Shown here: positions 44,418-58,800 of the stretch, one piece after another | Position numbering within the stretch: position 1 is the stretch's first letter | How the letters are laid out: each line of letters opens with the position of its first letter | Assembly (NCBI RefSeq): GCF_031877795.1 | Contig: NC_133940.1 | Span: 4,527,985-4,591,984 of the forward strand | Length of the DNA: 64,000 nucleotides | From: Strix aluco | Taxonomy: Eukaryota; Chordata; Aves; Strigiformes; Strigidae | Reading direction: 5' to 3' | Program-made: the position numbers and the translations under genes | The notes under the pieces: model-generated | Seen by the model: the letters and a program-made list of their open reading frames with translations, nothing else | Database searches by the model: none | Told to the model about the DNA's origin: nothing

Positions 44418-46381
44418 GGGACTCCCAAGAGTATCTTGAAGGCTTCCTAAAGCCCGTGGCAGTTCGCTCCCTCTGACACGGGAGGCTCTCGCTCGGCTGC
44501 CAGCCGTCACTCCGCAGAAACAGCACCTTTTGCCGTCTGCTTAAAACAAACGCCGCCATCCTGGGCAGCTCGGCACCCTGGCACACGGGCCAGGACTCCT
44601 CTCCCCGTGTTGGGTCCCACCGAGGAGCGGGGCAGGTGTGCGGTGGAGCTGGGACTGGGGTGTGCTGAAAGCGGTGTGGAGGGCCTGCACTGCACCCAGC
44701 CCTGCCCCGGTGCGCCCCGGCCTGCCCCTGAGGCGGTTTGGGCAGCCCAGGCATGCTGCCTGGCAGGAACACATTTTATTATCTCCCCTGAAACAATGTT
44801 CCCTCCTATTTCTGAGCCATAACTCACTTGAACTTCTGCAGAATAAAAGCCACCTACTTCCCACCTGAGGACACAGTTGCCCAGGGAGAAGCAAAGCTGG
44901 AAAACCTGAGACACAGCATTAAAAAAAAAAAAAAAATATCTCCTGTAAGTGGAGGAGGAGCAGGCTTGACCCTCCTGTGGGGTTAACAGAAACCAGTGTA
45001 GGAGCACAGGCGGCATGGGCCGGGTAGGGGAGCAGGCAGTGTTCTGGGAACCAACAGCAGCACTCTGCCACAGTGGCCCGGACACCCCGCCTGCAAACAG
45101 CCCAGCACCTCCTCCCTCCTCGCAGGCAGGTGGGGACGTGTTGGGAGCCACAGCAGCATCGCACGTGTTTCCTGCACTGCCCTGATTAGGGGGAACCAGC
45201 CAGAGCAGCGTCCGTGCACACAAATCAAAGTGGCGGGACAGTGTTTCCCTGCAGACCGAGACGTGATGCCTTGCACACAGTCGTCCCGCGGGGGCTGGTG
45301 GCTGCGGCCCCCAGCAGGTCTGGGCCTTGGGACTCAGCCATCTGAGGTGCTGAGGGCCAGGCAAGGGACGGCTGGAGGGATGGGCACCATGGGGGAGCAG
45401 GAGGAGAGAATCTGGGTGTCCAGCCCAGTGCCCAGCCCTTGAGCCCCAGAGACCCTGTAGACAGGATGCTCCAAAGGGCTTTTGCTCTTGTAACCACCCA
45501 GAGGAGGAGAGTGCGCTCCACAAGGGTTTACTTACTCTGGCAACTGGAAAGCTCCTGCATTTGCTCTCCTGGGCAGCCGAAGCCCCATGAGATTGCTCAG
45601 GATCAGGGCTTCCCTCTGCCCCCACCACGCTCCCAGAGAGCCCTGGTCTTCCTGTCTCCAGCAGATCAGAAGGCAACTCCTGCGGGTGCAGTGTGGTCAC
45701 CCTTTGGTGACCCAGTAATCAGATGTAGCTGTTAGACTGTCGGACAGATCCTACACCGACTACTGAGCAGCCAAGAGCACCATGTCTCTGAAGGGTCTCC
45801 TCAGCTCTAGGCAGGGCTGGCAGTGAGCAGAGCAGCTTCCCCTGGGAAAAGAAGATGTGGTGGTAGGGGAAGGGATGGCCAGTGGGAAGGGACGGCTGGG
45901 TGCAAACAGGCGCCTGGGGGGAGTGTTTCATCTTGGCAATCCCATCCAAACACCAGTGTCAGGTGGCACTGGGGTCTCCTGCATGTCTGGTACGTGGTGG
46001 GCTCCCATCCCTGTGCAGCACATGTCCCTGGTTTAGTCTCCCTGCCCTGGCCAAAGGGCTGCCCCCGTGCCCTGGGGCCATGACGGGTTCCTCTTGTGCC
46101 TCCTCCCCAGTGCCGGCTGGGGGGTCCCCCACACACATGGTCCCAGGGGCACCCACTGCCTTGGGCATCTGCAGCATGGCCCCATCTTTCCCCAGCACCA
46201 GTGCACCGTCGCCCAGGGCAGGCGCTCGGCTTCCTCCTGCAGTGGGGAAGGAGCTGGGCTGACAGGGGGACTGGAGAGGCCACAGGGCTGGGGGGTCCTG
46301 TGCATCGGGGTCAGACCCAGCTTGGCACGAAGGGTGGCACAGGGGCCAGCAGGCGCAGCGGCAGATCCCAGCACTAGCACC

Positions 46382-46771
46382 TCAGCACCCTGCAGCCATT
46401 GGGGCTCCTTGCCAGGTGCCTTCCTGGCGAGCAGCCCTGTTCAGCTCAGGAGACACAGGCACGAAAAGCTGTTCCCCATCTGAAAGGCTTCCCCTCCCTC
46501 CTGGCACCACCACCACCTCCCAGCCTGCACGGCCAGGCTGAGCCACAGCTCGCCAGCCCACACAGGCTTCCAGCAGCCATGCACGGTCCAGGTGAGCAGT
46601 ACCGGGCAATAACATGGTCAGCAAAACTATGTCCCCCCAGCGAGTCCCCACTTGCAGAGCCCCCAAAAATGCTCTGTAAATGGATCCACTATACCCCTCC
46701 GGGCACCTCAGCAAGGCATCATACCTGGCCATCTCCACCAGGTGCCAGTGTCCCCCGTCGATAGGAAACAT
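46382..46771 (-). other. Unexplained open frame, possible exon
   Basis: A 129-codon minus-strand frame starting MFPIDGGHWHLVEMARYDAL and containing YSGSIYRAFLGALQVGTRWG. Composition is protein-like, not low-complexity, and the frame stays open upstream of the ATG. A neighbouring minus-strand frame (46,198-45,959) reads GKDGAMLQMPKAVGAPG and also looks less random than its surroundings. I do not recognise a family. It could be an unannotated gene, a decayed gene, or chance in GC-rich DNA. Confidence 0.25.
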
Positions 46772-49442
46772 GTCCCTGGTGCGTGGGAACCTGGAGGGCT
46801 GCAGTGTCCTGGGGCTCCCAAGCTGCTACTCCAGTGGCTCAGCATGATGTGGCCCTAACACTGCTGGCCTCATGGCCCCTGCCACATGGCACTCTGCCGA
46901 GGCCGTCACTGTGTCGCTGCTTTTAGTACAGCAAGAAGCAACGGCTGAATTCCCCTTCCCCTGGCTGGGATATCCACGCTGGTGTCACACAGCCACGCAG
47001 GGACAGCCCCGGCTCAGCGGCTGGCTGGGGGCACGCTGCAGCTTGCAGAAAGGAAATTTGCAGCTCAGCCCTGTCAAAGCAAGAGCGCGGGGATTTTCAG
47101 CGGGGTTTCTCTCTCTGCTGCCGTCTCTCTTTTCTCATTTTCTGGAAATGAAACAAACTTGGGCTCCAGCCCTTCATGCCACTCAGTGTCTATGAGTCGG
47201 GGTGACAGCCCTTCTCCTTCACCCCCCCCCAGCAGCCAAGGGGACTTTTCAGTGCAGGCCAGCTCTCCCCCAGCTTCCCCCACTTCCACGCCACAAAGGA
47301 AAGGTCTTTCTGCTCCCTCCTGCCAGCAGTTGGCATTTCTGCCAGCCAGGTTTAGGGAACAGGAGAGCAGCCTGGCACCAGGCACAGCACTGTGCTGAGA
47401 ACAGCAGGGAGCCCCCAGCCCCACCTGGAGCCATCCCTCCTGCCAGGAAGCACGGATTTTGGGCAGTGAATGGATGCAGCCGGCCTGGAGCATGGCAAAT
47501 GGTACCGAGTGGCTGCTCAGGTGATACAGGTGCTCTCTTTCTGACTTGCTGCTGCCTTGCAGGTGACAGTGGGCAAGTCCTGCTGCTCCCTGCAGCTGTA
47601 TCCCCAGCTGTAAAAGATGAATAACAATTCCTGGATGTGCCATAATCTCCTCATTCAACTCCTGACTGTTTTCTGCCCCTTTGGCCAGGATCCTGGTTCA
47701 TCTTCCCTGACAATCCCTCCATCTCACGAGTCTGCACCCTCTCCTGTCACTGCCTGGCCAGCAGGCACCCCTGCCAGCCCTGAGGCTTGGGCTGGGCATG
47801 TGGGTGTGAGCCGAGCACGGTGCAGGGACACCCATGGGCACTAGCTGTGGCGGCATCCTCAGGCTCAGGGCTCTGCCCCAGTGACAGGCACAGTCCGAGG
47901 CTGGGGGCAGGTGGGTGGAGAGCTTCGGGCTGTGCAGGAGCATGCTACAGCTCCCTGCATCCAGTTCTCCTTTCTTCTTGGCAACAATTGAGAGGAGTCT
48001 TCTGGGACAGTGCCTCCCTTAAACAGCCATTCTCATGGAGCACCGTTAAATTCCTGTTGTTAAATTTAGCCCCTTTTCTGGCTCACCAGGAGCTCTGTCA
48101 GTGCAAGGATGCCAGGGTCAAGCAGCTCTGAGCACTGGGGGATGGGTAAGGCAGGGTACCACCATGCCCCTTCCCTGTGGCTCCAAGCACAGTGTGGAAC
48201 AGAGTCACTTCTTGGAGGGTGCAGGGGCAGCTTTGCTGAATATGAGCAGCCCTGGGTACTTGGGGCTTATTCCAGGTTTTGCAGCAGCCAGGGTGTCTGA
48301 GGAGATGAGCTAAGCACAGTGCATGACAAACACCGTAAACCAGACACCCCTTGGGAACGTGACCCCATCTCCAGGCTAACCCAGCAGCAGCAACCCTCAA
48401 AGCAAGCCCAGGGTAGAGGAATTGCTCTGATCTTCATTTAATCAGCCGGGGTAATTAGGTGACTTATGAAGGATGTGTGTGCCTAGAGGCTGCTCTGATT
48501 TTCCCCGGGGCTGACACTTGAGGAGCAAAGATCCTTTAGCAATAGCTGTGTGAAGCCAGTAGCCAGAGGGAGCATCCTCTGAATGCTGAAAACTCCAAAT
48601 GGGAGTTTTTTCCCCCAAGGACAGGTGTGGGCTTTGCTCCTGCTGTGATTTATCTGCACTAAGAACAGGGTTTGTCTCTCCATCTGGGCTGGTTTTGCAG
48701 CAGCGTGGATGGAGACAAAAGCACCAGGAGATGCCTTTTTTGGCCGGTCAGTTGGTGGTTTGTTTTAATACTTTTTCTTCCTAACTGGGACAGTGGGTTC
48801 TGAAAAAAGCAGCTCCCCTAAAGCACCCCTGCCCTTGGAGATGGGATAAACACATCCCCTGTGACTAAACCCCAGCACTGGCTCCAGAGAGGAGGCTGGA
48901 AACTCCCACAGCATCCTTCACTCCAGCTGTGCAGGGAGGCACTGGAAAGGCAACAGGGATTTCCTGCGGTGTTTGGTGAAATGAGTCAGCGTGGCATGCA
49001 TCCGGGTGGGCATGGCCAGTGGGCTGGGCAGGAGCCAGCCAGCAGCGTGTGCCCAGCAGCTCGGGGAGGAAGTATGGCAAGCCCATGTGGCAGGGACTTA
49101 CCCAGGGCACATCTATAGAAGAGCAGGGATGTGTCCTGCCAACTCTCAGGCTGCCGTTCCTCTTTCTGGAATGGCCATACACCAAAACCGAGCCCTCCTT
49201 AGGGCAGGCAGGGTCCTGGTGGGATGAGGGCAGCAGCAGGAGATGCTTCAGCTCAGCAGCACTGCTACAAAGGGCCATGCCTGGGCCTTCCACTGGATTG
49301 CCAGTGCCACACAGCACAGCCAGCGTATCAGTGTCCTCTGCCCGTGTGAGTGCTGGGAAGGGCGAGTGCCCCGTGGGTGGCTGCTGCTTTTGAGATACTC
49401 TGAGTTCCTGAGAAGCTGCCATGAGTCACTCGTTCTCTCACA

Positions 49443-49468
49443 TACACACACACACACACACACACACG
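49443..49468. repeat. (CA)n microsatellite
   Basis: About 12-13 CA units followed by CGCC and an A-run, in the FUNDC2-F8 intergenic region. Confidence 0.9.
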
Positions 49469-52400
49469 CCAAAAAAAAAGTCCCAGGAGAGATTAGACAT
49501 GCCTCACTTTGTTCTGAGTCATTTTTATCTGCCCTAGCCCCATATTCAGCTGAGAACTGCACAGTTTGGGGAAACAAGCAGTGCTTTCTGCATGCACGCG
49601 GGTCCTTGGCTCTGGCCAAGCAGGCTTCTCCAGGACTCAGTGGCAGGACCCTGTCCTGGCTTCATTTGCACGGGAACACAGTTCCCTGGTGCTGTCTCAT
49701 GGGGAGGTTTGGCAATGGGCAGATGTGCTCATGCTGTGCATCACTCCAGGCAGGACTGGAATGCCAACGCCTCTCCGCAGCTCTCTCAAAGGTGCAGCCG
49801 TCTGCTACTGCCCGGCTCAGCCCAGCCCAGTCACGCATGGGTGATGCTGACACTTTGAAGTGGCACCCACACAGGTTTGTAGAGCCGTCGGAAGCGCCAG
49901 GGCTGTTAATGCCACTTCATTTGCCGGGGCCACGCGTGCCCTTGCCGAGGCATGTGGCCTCTGGCTCAGCAGGCTGTGCGGGGGGAAGCCAGGCTCCCTG
50001 TGGGTGCCCAGCTGGCCTCAGTACACTTCGCTCTGCGCTGACTCTCACGTGCCTGCACAAAGCTACCCGCTGCGTGCAGCGAGTGCCAGGATCTGGGCCC
50101 TCTCCACAACTTATTTCCAAGCGTTCTCCAGTTTCACAACTGGATTCCCCTTCCTACAGCTTGAGTATCTTGATACTATAATTTTCTTTCTGCTCCCTCG
50201 AGTTAGACCCTATCTCTCCAGTTTACTCTTATGTCTCTGGGTCAGGAACCCAGAGCTGCATCACGGTAGCTGAAAATGGTTAAACCCAGCAGTTTCACAG
50301 CCATTACTGCTGACTTGGTTCCAGGCTCCTGCGACTGCAGCCCGCAAGGGTAGCTTTGCTTGTCTCCCCTCCCTGATCCCTGGATATTGTCATCCCACAG
50401 TGCCCAGAGCATCCCTGCCAGGGTTAGAGGCAAGAATCCCCCATGCCACACTGTGCAGATCCCCAGCACCCAGAGCTGGAACACCCCTTCTGACAGCCAA
50501 CCCCAACCCTCACACATGCCCATCCCACGCTGCCACCCTCCAACTGCCCTCTCCATGGTCATGTTTTCTGCTTGGTGATATTTTCCCCATCTGCTTGCTT
50601 CTGGAAGAAGCTTGTCTGGGTGAGCACAGTCTCACAGCACCAGGAGATTCCCAGACAGGATAACTGGAATAAAGTCACGTCCATACTGCAGGGGACACCA
50701 GTGCCAGAAGCACAGCCCGGATCGCCCATGTCTTTCCCGGACCTCTGGACAGCCCTTTCCCCTCCAGCACTGAACAACATCCTATTTCACCACACTGGGA
50801 CAGGTGGTGCAAAGCATCCGGGGCATCCCTGAATATGACACACTGCTTGTTTTGCCCCAAAATACTTGCTGGAAAATGTGGGGTGGGTTGTTGCTCATTT
50901 TCCTTGCAAAAGAAAAGGAGCCCCAGGCCAGGCACAGAGCCAGCAGCCAGTGCACAAGCTGGAGGAAATGTGTTTCTTGCTGGCTTTTTGCCTCTCCGGG
51001 AGCAGGCTGGGTGGTGCAAGGGGAGCGCTTTCTGCCCCCACTCCTGATGCGTCAGCCAGCCCATGGGCGAGTGCAGGAAGGAGTGGGTAGCCCCTTGGTG
51101 CGTTGGGGTTTTACACAGGCTGAGGGGGAGTCCCCCCGGACGCTCCTTGTTGCTGTTGTGGGAGCCCTGGCCAGAAACAGCTGCCTGGGATGGTTTTCCC
51201 CTCAAACTCAAGGCTGCTGTAAGGAGAGGGGTGGGAAGAGAGGGGGTGTCCCCAGTGAGGTGGCAAGAACTGGCCCTTCTCTGAGGGAGGGGGACAGCCA
51301 TCACCGACCCCATGGGCATGGGGTGCTCCTGCACAGTGAGCCCGTGGGGATGCTCAAGGTGGCTCCCAGGCTATGCTGGGCTACATGGGGCAGTGGGACA
51401 TCAGGGAATGTGTTCATGCATCCACTGGCATTGCCCCTCCCTGGGGGCTCAGCTCCTATCTCCCGTCCCATCCCCTACCAGTCCCACCTGCCCTGCACTA
51501 AGGATTCATGTCTAGGACCCCAAAACACCCATCCCTCCACAATCCCCACCGCCTCCCTCTGTTGCCCAGGCACCAAGACCTGTCACATGGATGTTTCTGC
51601 ACACACTGGGACTGTCACCAAAGGGGTCACCGCCCCTGTTGCACTCCTGCTGCCCTGCAGTGTAATTTATGGGACATTTCCCCCCCTCGCTCGCCCAGTG
51701 GATGCCAGGACCATGCAGGGTGTTCCTCCTTATCTTCCTGCCTTCAGGAGCTGAGGGACAACCACGCGCTGGCATGTGTGTGTGAGCACATGTGTGTGCA
51801 TTTGTGGGGTGGGAGGTGGGATTTCCTGGGCTTTTAAAAGAATATATCGAAAATTAGTGAATTTAAAGTGGAAGAAATTTACAAAAACGTTTCAGTGCAT
51901 CTTCTCTGAGCTGTTCTGCCTGGGAGAAGAGGAGAAGGGTGAGGAGCAGCTGGCAGGAGGGGGACTTCCAAGGATCACCCCAACCCTCTCCCTCCCATGT
52001 GGCTTGAAGTGAGATTTTGTGTCTAAGTCATCACTGCTTGGGGTGCAGGCACTGGAGGGACAGGGATACACCCCACATATGTACATGCATATGTGCATCC
52101 CTGGCTATTTCCTCACCTCCAGCCCTGCACCTACAGATGCAAAGTGCTCTGCAAGCTCCTAGTTCTAGGGGCATGGGGCAGCCTCTCTTGCTTCGTAGCA
52201 GTAAGTCACCTACTTCCTGAAGGCAAATTTTCCCCTAAATTGCCATTTCATCAAGCTATGTGGGCTAGCAGGTACAGAAGGCAGCTGCCAGATCCCTGAA
52301 GGGCTCCAGCCCTAGATACAAGCCCAGACTGACCTGTGGGGGAAATGCAGGTTCCTGTAGCCTGGGCAGCAGCAGGGCACTGGCCTGCAACCAGCTCTTC

Positions 52401-52846
52401 TCCTTCCCCTCTACAGTGAAAGGGAAAGTGGGACCAGGCAGAGACCGCACCTAAATTCCCCTTCCTCTGCAACCCTCCCTTTCCTCACCTCGCTCCCGGA
52501 CACAGGCCAGGACACCGAGCCAGCTGGGTCCTGCAGCAGAGCTTATTGCTGCGCTTGCCCTCCCTTTCCTTTTGTTTTTTCCTCTCCTTCTGTCACTGCC
52601 ACCCCAGAGGAAGGAGCTCTCACGCTCCTCTTTGACTAACCCACTCGAGCAATTCCTCTCCTGATGTCTTTGAGAAACTTTTCAGTGCTCTGACTGAGCC
52701 TGTGGGTGCTGGCTTCAAATAATCCTCTCGTGTAGATTACAACAGCTGGATGAGAAGATAAAGGCTTTTCTCTCCTCTTTCCTCTCTTGTTCCATCCTTT
52801 TCACTTTTCCTCCTGAAGCCAGAGTGATTCCCAGCTGTTAGGCACA

Positions 52847-55800
52847 ATGCTGGTGGGAGCCCTGCGCAGTCTTCTGCTCCTCTGCCTGGTTGAGGAGGGC
52901 ATCAGCAAAGTCAGAAGATACTACATCGGTGCAGTGGAAACTGGCTGGGACTACCTGCACAGCGACCTGCTCTCCGTGCTGCAAGCACCTCCAGGGTAAA
53001 GCTCTTCCTATTGCAGTTCAGGTAGCCTGCTATGGGCGCTCTCCCACCCCCTGCACTGTGAGCTTGGGTCGGGGCAGGCAGGTGCCTGGGGGCAACCAGG
53101 CAGGGTGGGTGCTCTGAGCTGCTGGTACCGCTGCGAACGGGTGTTTCTGTGCAATGGGGAGTCACTAAGTGCAACCCCTGATAACGCACTGGTGGAATAA
53201 ATCTGCAGTGAGAGATGCAGACCTGCTCTGCACTACTGCTCTGCGCTGCTTTATCTTAATGCAGTTTGCCTGTGACCCTTTAAAGTCTGCACCTGGAGCC
53301 AAGAGCTGGTTCTCCAGCCTGTGCTTTCTCTTCTGCTCTGCATCCCGGGAGCTTCGGGGAGATGCAATGGGAGATGGGGTCCTCTGCCTCCCTGCCTGGG
53401 GGCTGCAGACGGAGGTTACCTGTGCCCCCCAACATAGAGCAGCAAAGGCTCTCCGCTGTGTCTGCATCTGGTAAAACCCAGCTTTAGTTATTTATATCTT
53501 TGTGTACCTTACATTTCTGGGGCTGAAATTTTTCCTTTAGGGAATGAAAATTATTTTTAGTGTTTGGGCAAAGAATGGTGTTTGCACACAGTGACAAGAG
53601 GGAGGAAGGCACGGTGGTTTTGCCCACATACTTTAGAGTAGGAAGGAAAAATGGCAGTTGCATTGCTCCAGCATCAGGATGCTGTTGTGTGATGCCACAG
53701 CTGTCTTGGACACGTGTGGCTGTGAATGGGCTGTTCTGCGCTCAGCGTGGGGAGCAGAGCTGGGCGGCTACAGCCCCTGTGGATCAAACCATACTGCTTC
53801 CCTCTGCCCCACTGCCACATCCCCTTCCCCAGGCTCTGTGCTGGGGCGACGTCAGCCCACGGCCCCATCTCAGACCCACACTGGGTTGAGCAGCAGGGAG
53901 CTGTGGTCAGGCACTGGAAACCAGGCTCTGGTGATGAGCCAGGTCAGCCTGACTAGCTGCTGTAGTCACCGTATTAATCAGTTACGTTGTTTTATCCCCC
54001 CTTTGGTTACTTCAGTAGGAAATTCACATCCAGCACCCCCTGTTTCATTAATGCCTCCCCTGCCCTGCTTTTACTAACGTTGCACTCAGATCCGTTGGGC
54101 TACAGTGGAGGTGAGGCCACTCACGCTGTTAATTCAACCTTGTGGCTTTCCATTTCAGTACTGGCTTTAATGACGAGCTTGCGCACCATTTCTGACCCCA
54201 GGGTGACTCAGGGACCTGGCTCCTGGGGATGAGCTGGGGGGGCATCAGCAAGCAGCCTGAGGTCACTTGTCCTTCTCTAAAACAGGGAAAGATAATTTTG
54301 GCTTTCTCATAGGTGGTGTGCTCCACCCCAGGGAGGCAGGTCACGCCTGGGCAGCGCGGTTCCCAGGGGAGCCATGGTGGGAACCAGGGCTTGCTCAGAG
54401 TGGCTGTTCCCAGCTGGATGACAGTGCCTTTTCCCTGGCCCTGCAGCCTTAGCCCGGTTCCCCCCACACGGGGACAGCACAGGAAAACAACCAGACTGGG
54501 GAGAATGCAAGAGTGAGTCAGGAAAGCGTGGCAGGAGCAGACCCGATGCTGGAGCTGGGGTGCCTGTGCGTGGGGTGTCTTCTGCTCCACCCGTTCTCCC
54601 TCGTGGTACCAGCATCTCATGGCAGCCCCCAGGGGTACCCCCCCCAGTCAGGGTCTCCAAAACCCCTTGATGTATTCAGTGGTTTCTCTGGCACATTTGT
54701 GGAAAGCTCTGCCAAACGAATGGGCTACAGAACAGCAGGCCAGAGCTGCTTACGCCTTCCCCATGTTTCTCTTCCTCCCAAACACAACGCTACCAGCAGG
54801 GTTCGAGCTGGGACCAGCACGTCCTGCGACATTCCCAGGGATCTCATCTCCTGCTCGGAGCTGGGGGCCACGTAGCAGCAGCCTGTGTTTGAGTGCTTCG
54901 GCAGCGCAGGGTGTTTCCCTTGGCTGTCTCCCGACTCTGAGAGATGAACAGATAGTGCAGCTAACAATGCTGATTGAAGGCGCCAGGAACTTATCTCTTT
55001 GCCTTGGCTTCAGCTGCCCTTGGTGTAGGAAGCCCACAGGGACCCCAAGTGCAGAGGACAAGCCAGAAGCACTTGGATCAGATGTCCCTGTGCCAAACTC
55101 TGCCTCTTCATCCCCTGCAAAGGCTGCCAGGCTCTGCTGTGCCAGCTGGGACCCAGTGCTGAGCCTTGGTGTCACCAAGTCTCCTTCCAGCCATGTCCAT
55201 GCATGCCAGCAAACTCCCCCTGACTCCAGAGGATTTCTGTCTGGTTTAGCACAAAATTAGCAGGACCAGAGGCTCATATCTCAGGGATCTGTTTTGGAAG
55301 CTGGTCTTTCTGCGAGTTAGAGATTAAGGCACAGCTTCCTGACTGTGGACAGCGCAGTGCCAGTGATCCCACAGTACTGCCACCTCCCAGCACGGGGTCA
55401 CCCTGCAGAGCAAAGCTTGGTCCAGACCCTACTGCCATCAAGCCAGGAGCGATAAGAGCTCATGGGCAAAGTCAGCTGAATGCAGTGGCCCTTCTCACTG
55501 GGGCCACGTCCTGCTGCGGACCTCCTGCCAGCCAGAATGTGGGGTTATAGCTGTGGTGGGAAAGGCAGGATCTGGACACATGTGTGGGTTTCATGGGCGC
55601 CTGTCCTGCCCTGGTCCCAAGAGGGTGAACCCCACTCTCCCCACAGCATCCTCCAGCTGCAGGTGGCTTCCAGTTGGTAGCGTGGGGGCAAGTGTGCATC
55701 ACCATTTCCTAAATTTAAGTCACTCTGTCTCCTTCCTCTTCCTCTTGAGAAAGAGTCACAAAGGGAACCACTGCTTGAATAAAGGCTTAGTCAGAGCAGA

Positions 55801-58800
55801 GCAATCTTCCCTGCTTCTTCAGAGGGAAGAAAATACCACCTGGGTTTTGCTCCAAACAAAACAAGGCTGGAAGCACTCTGTCTAGTTACTGGAAATGGTC
55901 TCAGTCCTGGGGCTGATAAGCCAGTCTCTAAAATCCCTGGAGAAATTCATGGCTTTGTTATCCTGATAAATATGCTAGATTCCTTCTGGAAAATGAATTT
56001 GTTAAGCCACTTACAGATAAAAAGTGGCCAGCAGAATAAGTGGGGTGTGAAATGCATTCAAGGCTCCTTTATGCTTCTGCTGCAAGGAGTAATTTTTTAG
56101 GGGCTGGCTGTAAATCCCAGTTTGGTCAGAAAAGAAACGAATGTGGGGACATTGCTTGCTGCCACGACAGTCTCTTTCCTGGGGGGAGCTGGGGAGGATG
56201 TTCGAGGTTATACATGATGTGATGTGTCTGCCACACCTGAAGGTGCTGGGGATGGGGTGGGGGGTGACTGCAGGGCAGAGGCCACTGTGACACTGTTATC
56301 ACAGTGTTCTGAGTGCCCCAGGTCTCTGCTGGCAGAACAAAGCCATGCAAGGCACGAAGCAGGAGGCTGGCAGCAATGCCTGCTGCTGTGCCTGCTCCTG
56401 GCTGCAGCTGAGTATGGCGCTATGCCTCCTGCCCTTGTGTCTTCTTCCATCGTGACTAACGCTGTGATATTAATCACTGCCACATTGTCATCTGTGAGCT
56501 GAGTAAAACACACCTGGGGGTTGTCAAGAAACCCAAAGGACACAACAGGGTAAGTGATCTCTGGGACTGGCACAGCACAGGAAAGCTGGCAGGGAGGGGA
56601 GGAAGAGGATGGCTGCTGCCCATCTGTGGACGGGGCTGCACCATCAACCTTGGATTTTCCTTCCTCCTGCAGCGTGTCAGGGCACATGGGCCCAGGGCCG
56701 CCCATGCCTGGTGTCCCTCCCCGGTACAGGAAGGCTGTGTTTGTGGAATACCGTGACGCCTCGTTCACGCAGCCCAAGTCCAAGCCAGCGTGGATGGGTA
56801 AGAAGCCCCCAGAGCAGGGTGAGCCCTCGCTCTCCTTGACAGCGGCCAAACTCATCCTGGGTTGGGTGCTGGCAGCTCCTTGGCCAGGAATGGGAAAGCA
56901 CCTGGGTAGACTCCCAGTACGGCAGAGCTGCTGGGGATGGAGGGGAGCCTTGCTGGTGCCAGAGCAGTTGATACTGCCATGCTACACGAGGGACAACTGC
57001 TAATTGTGCAGGTGGAAAGCCCAGACCCTTTGGGGCCATGGCTGGGTGGCAGCTGCCTGACCCTTTTTTTTCTCCTCTTCAGGTCTCCTGGGCCCCACCA
57101 TCCGAGCAGAAGTCTATGACACAGTGGTCATCGTGTTTAAGAACCTGGCCTCCCGCCCATACAACCTCCACGCTGTCGGGGTGTCCTACTGGAAGGCGTC
57201 GGAGGGTGAGTTGGGCAATAGCCAGCTGCTGCAAGCCCTTATGTAGTAATTCCCACTCTGCTGCCTGCCTGTCAGAAGGGAGCACGTCCCTCCCTGACCC
57301 TGCTATTCACGTCCCCCTGCGAGGACAGACAGTCACAGAGATGGCTTAGCCTGGGAGAACAAGACCATGCCCAGCCCAGAAATGAGCTGAGATAAACAAA
57401 CAGCCCAGAGCAAACCTGCGTCAGTTATAGAGGTAATACACAGGTTAAACCTTAGGTTGGATGCTTAGGGCCAGGAAGACTGTGCCCTCCAGCGTCAGGG
57501 CAGGCGGTGGGTGCACAGCCCAACAAGTGAGTCTTTGGCACCGCTCTGCTCACTGCCCTGAGACCAGCCATCGCCAGTGGGAGTCAGGCTGGCCCTGGAG
57601 TCTGGGGTGGAGAAAGGCTGTATTCTGGGTTGGGGGAAGAGGCATTTCTGCAGCCATGGTGTGTTGGCGATGAACCTTCAGTGACATCTGGGTGTTTCTT
57701 TGGCTTTAGGTGCAGGGTATGAGGATGAGACCAGCCAGCCAGAAAAGGAGGGTGACAGGGTGGATCCAGGGAAGACACACACGTACATCTGGAAAATCCA
57801 GCAAAACCAGGGCCCAACAGATGGTGACTCACCATGCCTGACCCACTCCTACTCCTCCAACACCGACAGCGTGAAGGACATCAACTCTGGTTTGATCGGA
57901 GCCCTGCTCGTGTGCCGACCTGGTAAGGACAGCACAGGATGGGGACAGGTCACATACAATCAGGAACTGAAAAGCAGGGAAATCAAAGATGCCTTCCAGA
58001 GGTTGAACGTGGCAGTGGAGTCAGTAAGCTGCGGTCAACAACAGCACTTTTGGGGTTTGGCCTTTTCCTCACCGAGTCCCCAGTGCAGGAGCCAAACACA
58101 CTTTGGATTTCCCTGCTGGAGAGGAATCAGTTGCTTTGTTCCTTTGCAAGATTTCAGACCACAGATGAAATTTTCTACCTTGTATCTGAACCTTATCTAT
58201 CCATAAGGTGAACTGCCATGGAGGCATAGATGTTTGTCTTTCCTTCAGAACTTCACCAAGCTGTGATTGTTCGGTGTCAGCCAGGGTGCTTTGTCAAACA
58301 GGGTTTTGTTGGAAGAACTAGAGGGGAGTTTGTGTCAGCAAGGGTTAAGGATCAGGCAGGAGAGAAGCAGGACACCTGGGGCACTGCCTGGTCCACAGTA
58401 CGTGTGCCTGCTCTCCTTTCTTCAGTAAACATGGAGGTGATGAAAACTGTTAATATTTGTGGGTGCAAGGCACCAAGAAGTGTACCTGGTTGAGCCATCT
58501 CCTGGCGGTAGCTGTCCAGACCCTTCTGTTGTCACTGGAGAGGAATGGGCAGGAGCCACCTCCTTCCAGGGCACTGTCTGCAGGCTCCAGTGACTCACCA
58601 GGAGCAGTTTCTCCACTGAGTGAAGTCTAGACAACAACCACAGGCGATGGTCCTGATGAGGGGGCTAGGTAAAATGAGCTCTTCCAGGTGACTAGGTGGA
58701 TCCTGAGAGGGGAAGGCAGCAGAAACTGACCTCCCGAGCTGGGGGAAGCTGCCTCTTGACCAGGGGCTTTTGGGGACTGCAAGGTTGGAAACAGGTCGTG

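Larger units (their letters stand above)
44418..52846. other. Intergenic between FUNDC2 and F8
   Basis: About 8.4 kb of GC-rich (often C/T- or G/A-skewed) sequence. Long open frames on both strands here reflect low stop density. An A-run lies at 44,921-44,936 and a (CA)n at 49,443-49,468. The only stretch I would re-examine is the minus-strand frame at 46,382-46,771. No RNA gene was recognised. Confidence 0.45.

Noticed and set aside
44507-45700. 397-codon minus-strand open frame
   Set aside because: It passes through an A-run (six Phe) and has no recognisable domain or family-like composition. It is best explained by low stop density.
49243-50181. 312-codon + strand open frame
   Set aside because: It includes the (CA)n microsatellite read as His-Thr repeats. 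Composition is random-like, with competing frames of similar length.
50804-51754. 316-codon + strand open frame
   Set aside because: No family resemblance, and overlapping open frames exist on both strands in this GC-rich region.
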